NCBI GenBank assembly: GCA_023212645.1
Contig: JALBYC010000001.1
Span: 558,001-622,000, forward strand
Direction: 5' to 3'
Origin: Farysia itapuensis
Lineage: Eukaryota; Basidiomycota; Ustilaginomycetes; Ustilaginales; Ustilaginaceae
DNA length: 64,000 bases
Both the position numbers and the translations under genes were made by a program. The notes beneath the pieces are model-generated. The model saw only the letters and a program-made list of their open reading frames with translations, had not been told where the DNA came from and made no database searches. Shown in pieces: positions 53,349-63,600 of this stretch (position 1 is its first letter; each line of letters starts with the position of its first letter).

Positions 53349-55646
53349 ATGTCGACCTCACCTTGGCTGACGCCAACGTCTTCATCTACACCGACGCCGG
53401 GCGGCAGCTCCAGCATATCTACTGACCTGGATCCATGGGCGGGCTCAGCCAGCAATGACTTGCTACGTGTCTCCAGCAGCTCTGCATCTCAGAATCTCCT
53501 TCGCAGTCGCAAAACACCTTCACCTGCGTTCGGTGTTGCATCGAGCAGCACGCATTCGCAATCGCTCACAACTTCAGAAGTGGTAGAACGACATCCTCTT
53601 CGTTCACCATCGCCGTCACATCATGCCACGGCAACACGACCATCTCAACCAGCGCGGAGGCCGTCGGCGGTAGCGTCAGAATGGAAAGCTATCGGAGCTG
53701 GACTGGCTGGTCTCTTTAATGGCTCATCGTCCTCGTCCGATTCGAGCTCGTACAAGTGGCCAGCTGACCCTGTATCCTCTATAGGTAGCGCCAGCCGGGG
53801 CGATGAAGCCAACAAGGGCCATGCCAACGATCGCATTGAAAGTACTTTGGACCGACTGGAAGATTGGTTCGGCCTGAAAGACAGCAAACCGTCGCCACTA
53901 CCAGGAGGAGCGACGCCGCGTCAGCGACCACCAAGATCATCTGCTTCCAGTGCGCCTATTGCAGCAGGCAAAGCCGAAGAAGTGCGGGTGCTGATACATC
54001 CCGTGGCGCCAACAGATACTTTGCCCTCCTTGGCGCTTCACTACGGTGCTGACATCAACGTTCTGCGCAAGTCCAACAAACTGTGGCCCGGCGATCCAGT
54101 TCAGATCCGCAAAATCATCTATGTCCCCGTCGACAGCTGCAAACACCGACCGCCAAATGCTGAGATCAGAGTGCTTCCCAGTCAAGGTGGCGCGATTTCA
54201 GCATCGGGAGCAGAGGCTGTGAGCGGACTTGCCTTTGTGCCCAAAGAAGAAGAGGACGATCTGTCTGTCGCTGTCATGTCCGGAGGTCTAGCCGATCTGA
54301 GCTTGTCGAGCAGCCAGTCCACCTTGACGCCACTCATATCGGTTGCTGACCCGGCGTCCGACTTCCTGCCGGATACTAACAAGAGCTACTCGGACCATCA
54401 GCCAGGCGAACCTTCATCATCGTTGGGCCGGGCTGGCTCGATCAATGGATCTAGGCAGTCATATCCAGCGAATCTTGCACCCTCGATGCGTAACGCTCCC
54501 ACCCATGCTGGTAGAACGCCATCGCGCTCGGCAAGCAGCGTAGGAGGCGGTTCTACTTCGGCTTCAGCCACGAGCTCTAGCTTTGTGCCTCCACGTGGAC
54601 CAATACATGTGTCCAAGGTTTCAGCTGACAAGCTTCGCTTCTTTGCCAACGAGAAGAAAGCAACGCAAAACAGTTCGGCAAGTGCGAACAAGGTTGGTCC
54701 CGGCGACGCCGACTACAATCCTGGGGAGTCGGGGATCGACGATCTGCTTGCACTCCGGCAGCAATCGACTCAGACAGCAGTGAAGGAAGATAACCGACTG
54801 CAGATCTCGGCGAGAGATCGACCGGGACTCGCTCGTCACGAGTCGGTGTCGAATATGTCTGATATGGAGGAGGAAGAAGAGTGGAAACCCAACACTTGGC
54901 ATTTTGGACATGCTGCGGTCGATAAAGGCAAATCGCGAAGCAGTGACAATGGCGATTCGAGCGCCGTATCGGCTCGCGAACAGCCATCGCTCATCGATGG
55001 GTATGATAATGCAAGTCTGTCTGGCGCCGGGTATACGGGTTGGAACGACGCTCCTCCAACACACGTGACCGTTGCCAAGGCGTACGACGGCGGTAGAGCT
55101 TACAACAAGCGTCAAGCACAGAAATCGCATCGACTGCTGTACGACTTAGCGGCGGGACTGCCACCGAACCCGGGTGCTGCCAGCAAATGGGCGCGTCCAA
55201 TTCAGTTCGGCGACTCGCTTCCCGGCGCTCCTCCAGTCACTTCCCGCTCAAGCGGTGTTGGGAGCGACAAGCTTCGAGCAAGCGCAAACCCCACTGGACA
55301 AGCCCGAAAACCCGTCTCGGTCACACGAGGCTTTGGCAAGCTTTTGGACGATACTATTCGTGGACGCATTAGTGTCGAAGCCGCATTCGAGGGAGCGTTG
55401 GAAGGCGTCCGTGCCAGTACTCAACCGTCACCGATTACGCCTCGGCGTCAAAACCCGGCAGTTGGTCAGGTCTCTACTGCACAACCACCGCTAGTGACTC
55501 GACGCGATTTGCAGCCGGAAGCGCCACCCCTTCCTCAGCAGCACGTCAATGGTTTCCGCGACCCACTGTTAGCTCCGGCGCCGAGTCCACCGGCAGGACT
55601 AAGCAAGCGCCGAGTCGACTGGACCGGAAGCACCAAAGCAGACTGA
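53349..55646 (+). CDS. LysM-domain protein, non-secreted type
   Basis: This 765-aa protein of unknown function has one LysM domain at about residues 212-262 (IHPVAPTDTLPSLALHYGADINVLRKSN split as VAPTDTLPSLAL and YGADINVLRKSNK, then DPVQIRKIIYVPVD). LysM binds chitin or peptidoglycan-type glycans when secreted, but there is no signal peptide here and the rest is Ser/Pro-rich and disordered, so this resembles intracellular LYSMD-type proteins. The start is ATG 53349. Single exon. The N-terminus has a WADPWAG-like DPW motif (DLDPWAG). The C-terminus is basic and ends WTGSTKAD. Convergent with the orphan gene at 83 bp. Confidence 0.75.
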   Translation: MSTSPWLTPTSSSTPTPGGSSSISTDLDPWAGSASNDLLRVSSSSASQNLLRSRKTPSPAFGVASSSTHSQSLTTSEVVERHPLRSPSPSHHATATRPSQPARRPSAVASEWKAIGAGLAGLFNGSSSSSDSSSYKWPADPVSSIGSASRGDEANKGHANDRIESTLDRLEDWFGLKDSKPSPLPGGATPRQRPPRSSASSAPIAAGKAEEVRVLIHPVAPTDTLPSLALHYGADINVLRKSNKLWPGDPVQIRKIIYVPVDSCKHRPPNAEIRVLPSQGGAISASGAEAVSGLAFVPKEEEDDLSVAVMSGGLADLSLSSSQSTLTPLISVADPASDFLPDTNKSYSDHQPGEPSSSLGRAGSINGSRQSYPANLAPSMRNAPTHAGRTPSRSASSVGGGSTSASATSSSFVPPRGPIHVSKVSADKLRFFANEKKATQNSSASANKVGPGDADYNPGESGIDDLLALRQQSTQTAVKEDNRLQISARDRPGLARHESVSNMSDMEEEEEWKPNTWHFGHAAVDKGKSRSSDNGDSSAVSAREQPSLIDGYDNASLSGAGYTGWNDAPPTHVTVAKAYDGGRAYNKRQAQKSHRLLYDLAAGLPPNPGAASKWARPIQFGDSLPGAPPVTSRSSGVGSDKLRASANPTGQARKPVSVTRGFGKLLDDTIRGRISVEAAFEGALEGVRASTQPSPITPRRQNPAVGQVSTAQPPLVTRRDLQPEAPPLPQQHVNGFRDPLLAPAPSPPAGLSKRRVDWTGSTKAD

Positions 55647-55729
55647 AGCACAAGCACATATGACACTACACGACTGCTCTAATATGTAATGCATTTTGTA
55701 CACAACCAACAATGTCCGCCAAGCTAGTC

Positions 55730-56563
55730 CTACTGTGATGAGTGTGGGTCGTGAGTGTACCGCAAATCGCTTAGACAAGCGCCGTAGAAGGAGCCCCATG
55801 TGCCTGGCGCCTTCCACGAGTAGCCGTATATGACAAAGCCTTGTCTGACAAACCACTCGAGCAGGGGCGACGATGCCGGCAACGCCCAGTTTTCGCCAAT
55901 CCCCCAGCTGTGAACGGAATAGGCTCTCAGACGGTAAGTGCTGTTCGGCACGGTTGTGCCGAGGAAGCGCTTGAGATTGGTAAGAAGGACAGTCCCTGCC
56001 CCAGGACGGGCGCTACCGAGCGCACCAAGCCAGTACGTTCTTTCAGCCGGCGGTGGGTCAGTAGTATCAGCATGGACGACGGCCTCGTGTATGCCAATTC
56101 CACCGTCCATACCCGCCCCGGTTCGGGTGACTTTGGCACATGCAGCGGGATCCCATCGCTCCCCGGCTTGCTCGTCCTGTTCTACTTGTTCGTAAAGGAG
56201 AAAGACCCACCCGCCATTCCCCTGCTCCAGATCTTGCCGGTACTCCTCGGTGCTGACGTATCGCAGCTTGTTTGGCCCAAAATTGTACTCGTGCTGTCTC
56301 CCTGAAAAGGCGCCATTACAAACGACCAGGAGCTCCTCCAGTACCGAGTCGGAAACGTTCTGCGCAGAGGCACGCGCTGTATCATACGCGTACACGTCCA
56401 GTCGAAACTTTCTCGGCGCAGAACGTTGAGCGTCTGGCTGAGAGCATGGGCAATACTGCTGAAAAGTTGGCGCTACATTGTGTGAGTCTAATCTGGTGAT
56501 CTTCTTGCTCTGCGCCTCCGCGCTTGTCGGGTGGAAGTGTGCTGATGGTGATACTATTGTCAT
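55730..56563 (-). CDS. Unrecognised protein, 277 aa
   Basis: I do not recognise this family. The start is ATG 56563; the frame is open upstream with only a TTG. No signal peptide or membrane segment is seen. The N-terminus is disordered. A central part carries FGPNKLRYVSTEEYRQDLEQ and a Trp-rich part carries TYWLGALGSARPGAGTVLL, LRAYSVHSWGIGENWALPASSPLLEWFVRQGF and PGTWGSFYGACL. The GALGSARPGAGT stretch and a WxxxGF-like end loosely recall an acyl-CoA-binding GNAT fold, but this is weak. It lies between the LysM gene and a secreted protease. A hypothetical protein is the honest label. Confidence 0.7.
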   Translation of the reverse strand: MTIVSPSAHFHPTSAEAQSKKITRLDSHNVAPTFQQYCPCSQPDAQRSAPRKFRLDVYAYDTARASAQNVSDSVLEELLVVCNGAFSGRQHEYNFGPNKLRYVSTEEYRQDLEQGNGGWVFLLYEQVEQDEQAGERWDPAACAKVTRTGAGMDGGIGIHEAVVHADTTDPPPAERTYWLGALGSARPGAGTVLLTNLKRFLGTTVPNSTYRLRAYSVHSWGIGENWALPASSPLLEWFVRQGFVIYGYSWKAPGTWGSFYGACLSDLRYTHDPHSSQ

Positions 56564-56965
56564 GTTGGATGTAGAAGGAAGCGACGGGCGATCGATCGGT
56601 CCAGTTGGCAGCGAAGGCAAGCTCACTGTCTTGTTGAAATGCGAGTCATGCTTGCCTCGGATCGGCGCTGTCCGACATCTCGGACTGGCAAACAATTTTG
56701 ATTGATTTTGGATTGCCGCGTTGCGCAGTCACATTGCGCCCCCGCAATGTGAATGTGAAAATTCGAGAGGAGGATCAAATGCTAGCACAAACGGCGTCAG
56801 ACGCTCAAGACAGAGTGTTTAGCGGTCGCAACTATGACTTAGGCTATCAAGCGAGAAGAATAACAGATTGACGTCGCACAACATTGCAGTCGGCCCGTCT
56901 AACTTCATTGCGAAAAGGGGTCGTCGTTGTGTTCACAAAAGCTTGCATTTTTCGTGGGCGAGACG
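56564..56965. other. Intergenic upstream of the orphan gene
   Basis: This 402-bp stretch is the orphan gene's promoter and the 3' flank of the aspartyl protease. No RNA gene or repeat was seen. Confidence 0.4.
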
Positions 56966-58402
56966 TCAATGAACTGTCGGCTGAGCCTTCTTCGATGGGA
57001 TTTGGGCTAGGGCGGCCAACCCTATCCAGTCTGAAGGCACATGTCCATGTGTGTCACCAGTCACAAGAACCGTGTACAAATTCTTGAGGAGGGGAACGCC
57101 GGCAACAGATGGCAGGAAGGGATTGGTTGTACCGACAATCATGCTGAGGCAGTCTCCGGGCAAAGTAGCGTCGTTGCTTTTCATCAGAAGCGTGCTGTCT
57201 GCTAGCTCGATAGCTTGACCACTTGGCAGCACAAAATGAAGTCCCAGCTTTGCCGTGCATGGGAGCGAGTAGATACTCGGCTCCGTATGTCGGTCGGAAG
57301 TGACCGCTCCAAGCCCTGGTCTGTTCATAATCTGCTCCACAACATGTTGCGGGACAATGACCACCGAAGAGCCTGAGTCGATCAACATGTCCATGCCCGA
57401 GCTTTGAGGCTGCGAGTCTGTAGAGATTGTGACGTTGCTGACCGTCCACCCGTCATCCCCACTGTTCGGCGGCAGCTTGAAGTAGGAGATATTAGGAAAT
57501 CGTCCTGCATCAAGGCCTCCTACTTCCATTTGCGCGACGTCCGGTCCAAAGTCAAGTGCAAGGATGAGCGGAGAAGCTTTCAGATTGTCAAGTACAGGAC
57601 GCACAATGTTGTCCTTTCTCTTGCGTCCAAGACCCAAAAGTCCGTCGTGATCCAGCTTCGCATCGCCCGAGAAAGTTTTGATCGCGCTGCCTACAGTAGA
57701 GTTTGGCAGGATGAGGGACACGGCGGTATCTCCATGAGTCGGAGGCAGGAACGCGACCGTGTCGTAATATAAAGCAAAATCAGCCTCGCCATCGCCATAA
57801 GCCTCGTGGTCCTTGCCTTGACCAGAAATCGGCACAGAGGTCGAAGATTGTTTCGCGTTGTACTTTGACTTGTGGACAACACTGTCCGGGCACAGGGTGA
57901 CTGGACAGCTGCTCGATACAGCCCACGTGAGTGTCGAGCCGGTGTCAACGGTCAACTTGAAATGCTGTGCAGGCGTTCCGATCGCAACGTGAGCGTTGTA
58001 TGTCGTTCCGAGCATGACTGGATATCCTCCAGCTGGAGTCAAAGGCAAGACAGTACCTCTCTTGTGGGCTACAGAGGCCGGAAAGGGATCGTAATGCACC
58101 CCAATTTGCCTCTCGTTGCCAGTGATATCGCCATTAGTAAATATCGTCAACGATGTCTGCAGCGCAACAGAGTTCAACACTGTCCTGGATTGCTCTGTCT
58201 CTGCGTTGTCACTGAATACGCCAGACGCTTGTGATCGATGACGGTACCTCGCTGCGATACGTTGGAAAGATTCGCTGATGTCGTCAGCACTGATCCCACT
58301 TGATACGGGAGCAATTGAGGATCTATATTCGCGTTGCAGCTTCGCATCTGCACTGAGTAGAAGCAGGTTCACTAGCAGCAAAACAGCGATGGCGAAACTC
58401 AT
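56966..58402 (-). CDS. Secreted pepsin-like aspartyl protease (A1 family)
   Basis: This is an extracellular or vacuolar-type endopeptidase, 478 aa from ATG 58402. A hydrophobic signal peptide covers residues 1-20 (MSFAIAVLLLVNLLLLSADA). A propeptide region extends to about 105. The first catalytic motif is VDTGSTLTW (Asp in DTGS/T), and the second is LIDSGSSVVIV (DSGS). A flap-like region and a short cysteine pair (CPVTLC) are seen. No GPI anchor signal is evident at the C-terminus. Single exon. It lies head-to-tail with the carboxypeptidase (minus strand), separated by 304 bp. A plausible role is nutrient or defence proteolysis; substrate is unknown. Confidence 0.9.
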   Translation of the reverse strand: MSFAIAVLLLVNLLLLSADAKLQREYRSSIAPVSSGISADDISESFQRIAARYRHRSQASGVFSDNAETEQSRTVLNSVALQTSLTIFTNGDITGNERQIGVHYDPFPASVAHKRGTVLPLTPAGGYPVMLGTTYNAHVAIGTPAQHFKLTVDTGSTLTWAVSSSCPVTLCPDSVVHKSKYNAKQSSTSVPISGQGKDHEAYGDGEADFALYYDTVAFLPPTHGDTAVSLILPNSTVGSAIKTFSGDAKLDHDGLLGLGRKRKDNIVRPVLDNLKASPLILALDFGPDVAQMEVGGLDAGRFPNISYFKLPPNSGDDGWTVSNVTISTDSQPQSSGMDMLIDSGSSVVIVPQHVVEQIMNRPGLGAVTSDRHTEPSIYSLPCTAKLGLHFVLPSGQAIELADSTLLMKSNDATLPGDCLSMIVGTTNPFLPSVAGVPLLKNLYTVLVTGDTHGHVPSDWIGLAALAQIPSKKAQPTVH

Positions 58403-58706
58403 ACTGAAACCAGACTAGACGCAGAGTTGGGGGAAAGCCAAAACCTGTCTGTCTCTTGTAGCAGTGGTGCAAACCCTTGCAACTCACTGTGGCATACTTC
58501 ATTTACGAAGCAGGCACGGAAGGTCCCACAGAAACCACTCTTTTTCTTTTGGTCCCACTTTGCAGCCGTCCAGATACATGTCAAGCCGCTCGAGCGGCAC
58601 CATATCGATCTCCAGTGTTTCGTCAAGAAACGTTCCCATTTTCATTAAGACCGATACAGAGGCGAGTCCATAATTGTACATGAGTTCCCTACTTCAAGAC
58701 GTCAAC
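58403..58706. other. Intergenic between the two protease genes
   Basis: This 304-bp region holds the carboxypeptidase 3'UTR and the aspartyl protease promoter. A 60-codon minus frame at 58499-58681 has no homology that I recognise. Confidence 0.4.
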
Positions 58707-60463
58707 CTAGACACTAGCAGTGACGAGGGCTTCTTTCTGCGAGTTCGCGAAAGAAAATTGTGGGACAGACGTCAGTGATGTGAAACGTAATCCACAACGG
58801 TATGACTCGGACTTACCTTGGCGATGAAGCCGAGCATGTAGACCAATGCTTTGCTAATCTCTTGTGAGGACGGAATGATTTGCTGTGGTGGCAGGAGGAA
58901 CCCGTAGGTGCCACCATCGCGAAGCTCGACTGAGTAGGACCACTTGATCTTGTGCTTCACAGGCGTGGGTTCTGGCTCCGGCGTCGGATCCGGCTGTGGG
59001 TCTTCCTCGCTGGCAATGGGAGTGGAAGCAGCATACGCCCAGTCTACCGCATTTCCGCCACTCTGTGCATATACTTGGCATATCTTGCCGGCGGAAAAGG
59101 TACGGCCGTGAACGTTTTTGAGTGATTTGACGGCTCCTAGCCCGAGTTCCAGTAGATCCTCTTCGTCTGGGACCATGGCATCGCAATTCCAAGAGTACGG
59201 GTACATAAGAAGCTGACCATAGCTGTGCAAGTCGAAGAAACCTTTGACATTGTTTTCTGGATCTTGCAGGTAGTGTGCCAGTGCTCGAGACTCGGCAGCG
59301 GAGAAAGCTTCTGTGCCCGGGTACAATTCTGAGCAGGGCGAGTTGAGTGCGCCGACCGTATCAGCAGAGAACTCGAAACCCCAGTTTCGGTTGAGATCAA
59401 CACCATTACAGAATAGTCCGGAAGGGAACTTGTTCGGCTGGCGGTTCTTACGCCACATGCGATTCTTTTCCCATGAGAACACGTAGCCGTCCGGGTTTGA
59501 CAAAGGCACAAAAGTAATGTCAAACGTCGAGAGAACCATCTTGGCTTCTTTGTGAGACCAAGGCGCCGATAGTGACTTGCGATTTTTCTTGCCCTTGCGC
59601 TTCTTGCCGCCTTTGCGGCCTTTGCGACGCTTGAACAGACCTCTGCGCTCAGAAACATCATCGTTGTCCGAAGGCCCCAAGCCTATACGGAGAAGCTCGG
59701 AAGCAAAGTACGTGGTTGTAGATGCTGAGATCCATTCTCTGGCATGCTGCTCTCCGATTATGACAATGCCGGCTTTCGATGACTTCCCTTTGCCTTCGAG
59801 GCTAGCTGACTGGGCTTCCTGACTCTGACCACTGCCGATCTGGATACCCCAGATTGTTCGACCTTCGTGCGTTTTGCCAATCTCGACAGTTCGCGCATAG
59901 TCAGGGTATGTTGATGCAAGGTAGTGAAGCTGTTCTGTGATCTCGTCGTAAGTATGATACGTTTCGTGCCACGACTGGTTGCCTGTAACAGAGGCATGCG
60001 CTGGCTTTACGGTCTGCGAGTTGATGAGCTCCTGCAGGTCTGCGATAAGAACAGAGCTTTTCGGAGCAGTGATAGCTGGCTCTGACGCATGGAAGGGTTG
60101 CATTAGCTGTTGCAAGAGTTCGTGCGATGTTTGCGTTGACATGGCGGTAGATGCAAGCCGGATGTCGATGCACCCGGCATTGGTAGCTGAGCTGGGTGTG
60201 AGCGTGGAAGAACAAGCCTTGCCATGCTGCGCTGACCATACATCGAGCTGCAAGAGGTGCGCCGTCTTGAGTAGCGTGTCGAACTGCGCACTGGACTCTG
60301 TGTGAAAGCGGACGACTTGCTGCTGCGAAAATTCGACCTGCCGAGACGTCGACGGTGCGGAGAAAGGCACTTGCTGTGCAAAGCGTGGAGCGGCGTTGCT
60401 TGTCTGAGCACTGGACAAAACCAATGCCAATGCAGACGCTAACCATTTGCGAGTAAGCAACAT
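58707..60463 (-). CDS. Secreted zinc carboxypeptidase (M14A) with Lys/Arg insert
   Basis: This metallocarboxypeptidase is encoded by two exons: 60463-58817 and 58736-58707, with an 80-nt intron (donor GTAAGT, CTGAC, acceptor CTCGCAG). The protein is 558 aa; the frame is open upstream from a GTG but the first ATG is at 60463. Signal peptide and propeptide occupy roughly 1-160. The active site is complete: GEQHAREW (zinc His240, Glu243), NRNW (substrate Arg359), DLHSYG (zinc His413) and VELRDGGT (general-base Glu). A polybasic insert at about 278-296 (KRRKGRKGGKKRKGKK) lies between the zinc ligands and is unusual for the family. A PTPEPEPTP stretch lies near 490. Confidence 0.9.
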
Positions 60464-60687
60464 GATGATGACTGCACTCACACCGAGTTATGGTGGGGGA
60501 GGTAACGGTGAAAGCGGAAAGTCTGCTCGCGTGACCAGGCTTTTCGCAGGTACCGGCCGGCATGGAGAAAAAAAAAGGCAAAATGCGGAAGTCGGATGTC
60601 GATCCAAGAAATTTGTGAGGGCAAGAAGAAAAAGTCCACCAAGCCAACCCGCGACTCTCGACTGGTGGACACCAAGCGCTATACACA
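60464..60687. promoter_or_regulatory. Divergent promoter of carboxypeptidase and UTP13
   Basis: This short 224-bp intergenic region lies between divergent genes, with a purine-rich run around 60570-60640. No further site was recognised. Confidence 0.4.
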
Positions 60688-63600
60688 ATGGCCGACGCAC
60701 AGGTGCTCTCTGCCGAGCAGATTCAGAGCATGCTAGCTGCCCAGCAGGCTGCTTCTGCTACTTCATCTTCGGCGCCAACATCCGCCGCCGCTCCAGCGGC
60801 ATCCTCTCAAAACCGCCTCAAAACCTCGTATACCAAAACAAGGTCTCTCGAGCCATTCTATACAGGCGGTGCTACCGCCTTTACGCCAGATGGAAGTCTG
60901 CTCTTCTCCGCCCTCAACGAGCAGGTGTGCGTGGTTCGCGTCTCGACTGGCACTGTGTTGGCCAAGATCGAAGGTGACTCTGAAATAGTCACTGCATTGA
61001 CAGTCTCGCCCGACTCTCGGCTGCTCGTTGTAGCGTCTCGCTCACTAGCATTGAGATTCTACAGCATTGACGTAGACGTGAACGACCAAGATGAAGTCGT
61101 AAAGCTGGTTCGCACGGTTCCAAAGACGCATCTCAGCCAAATCAACCTGATGAACGTCGATTCGACCTCCACCCTCTTAGCTACAGCTGGATCAGATGGA
61201 GTAGCAAAGGTTTGGGATATGCAAGGCGGCTACTGCACACATGCTTTCAAGGGACACGCCGGTGTTGTCTCGGCGCTGTGCTGGAACACCCCCTCTGCAC
61301 CCTCGGCTGCTTCCGGCAAAGGAGTGAAGCGCGTTATCGAGTTGATCACCGGATCAGTCGACGGCAAGGTGAGAGTGTGGGACCTCAACAGTCCTATCGC
61401 AGCTCAGGGCCAAACAAAAGCTTCGTCGACTCTAGCAGGTCATGACTCTGTCGTCAGAGGTCTCAGTGTCACCGTCGATGGAACGACGCTGGTCACTGCC
61501 TCCAGAGACCGCACCGTTGTGATCTGGAAACTCGTCGACAGCAAATCGAGAAAGTGGAAGCAAACAGATACACTCTCTGCAGAAGAGGGGATAGAGAGCG
61601 TTGGATTCCTGCCGGCCCGCATTCGTGTTCAGAACGGGAAGTCCTCGCCCAAAAGCGATACTTCCCAAATTGTATTCTGGACAGGTGGATCCGCAGGAAC
61701 AATTCGATTGTGGGATGCCACCTCTGGATCCATCATCGCTTTGGAGCCCAAAACATACAACGAGAGAGTCGCTGCCCGAGCCCAAATCGAACGACAACAA
61801 CGTCGAAACGGGACCATCCAGAATGATGAGGACGAAGAAGAAACACGTGCCGTCACAGCTGTTCATCTTCTGCAAATGGCCTCGAAGGTCGAAGACGAAG
61901 AAATGGACAGCGATAGTCCGCCTCGCACTGTGCTTGCGAGTGTTCACGCCGATCAAAATATCATCTTTCGGTCGGTCGAGACTGATTCGTTATCGGCAGG
62001 CACGAAAGCAAGAGCCGCGCCACTCACCAAGATCAAGCAATTGATTGGCTTCAACGACGAGATCGTGGATGTCACTCTGCTTTCATCAGCAAACGCGACC
62101 GAACTACCGCTAGAGACACATTTGGCTGTAGCGACGAACAGTCGCTCTATTCGCATATACGACTTGGCAGAATCTGCAACCACTAAAGGTATGGAGACAT
62201 CTGCTGAGCTGATCATGGGACATACAGACATTGTGCTTTGCTTGGATCGGTCAACGGATATGCGACTCTTGGCTTCAGGAGCCAAAGATCACACAGCTCG
62301 TATCTGGACGTGGATGCCGAGTTCTCGCCTCTCGCCTACAGACACGAGCGATACGGCCGACTCTATCGGCACAAAGGTCCCGCGTCGCAACCAAATCGAC
62401 GTAGGTACCGGCCAAGAGGGCGAGTGGGTGTGCGTGGCGGTGTGCGAGGGTCACGCCGAGAGCGTTGGCGCTATCGCCTTTGCACGTCGGTCCGCGTCAC
62501 CCGGCGTACCCGGAGCACCGTTCGTCGTCACTGCATCGCAAGACCGGACCATCAAAATTTGGGATTTGACACCGGTCACGGCTCTACTAGGTCCGGACTC
62601 TACGAGTCTAATTCAGGGACCCATAAAGCTCAAATCGCTCTTGACACAGCGCGTTCACGAAAAGGACATCAACTGCTTAGATGTTTCGCCCAATAACGCC
62701 ATGTTAGCGTCAGGATCTCAGGACAGGACGTGCAAGTTGTTTTCGCTTTCATTCACGCCTGCACCTCCCTCCAAGTCAAAGACGACATCGGCGAGCGCTA
62801 GTGCAAAGATGACCGCTGTCGCTACACTGCGCGGTCACAAGCGTGGTGTATGGGCGTGCAAGTTCTCACCTGTCGATCTCGCTCTTGCTACCGCATCTGG
62901 GGACAAATCGATCCGACTGTGGTCGCTCAAGGACCATACCACGGTCAAAGTCTTCGAGGGCCATACCAACTCGGTTCTCAAGCTCTCCTTTCTGACAGCT
63001 GGCATGCAATTGCTCACCTGTGCCGCTGATGGACTGGTCAAGCTGTGGAATGTGCGCGACGAAGAATGTGCAGCGACACTCGATGCGCACGAGGAGAAGA
63101 TCTGGTCCATCATCCCATCTCGTTCCGAAGCCTGGTTCGTAAGTGCAGCCGCAGACGGATGTATCACCTTCTGGAACGACCGCTCCGACGAATTGGCGGC
63201 ACAGCTGCAACAAGAAAAGGTGCAGGACGTCCAGCGCGAGCAGGACTTTAGCAACTTCCTCACTCAGAAGGACTGGAAGAATGCGATCAGCCTTGCTCTC
63301 ACGATGGCGCAACCCCGACGTCTCTTGGGTCTCTTCACGCATGTTGCCCAGTCTCGCCCCGACGTAGAACCAGCTTATGCACACAATGCAGCACACAAGA
63401 AAGGTGCATCAAAGTCAGCACGCAACAAAATTGCGATCGAGACGTCTGACGAAGAAAGCAGTGACGATGAAGACGACGGTGATATTATGATGCTGAGCGT
63501 TGCCGATTCTAGTGAGAAGGCTCTCGCTCGAGCTGGCATCTCGAACTCCTCAAATGGACGGGCAAGCAAGAATGCCGCGCCCAAATTGGATGCTGCCAAT

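Noticed and set aside
58499..58681. 60-codon minus-strand ORF between the proteases
   Set aside because: It begins 25 bp after the carboxypeptidase stop, with no recognisable domain and no splice signals; better viewed as UTR.
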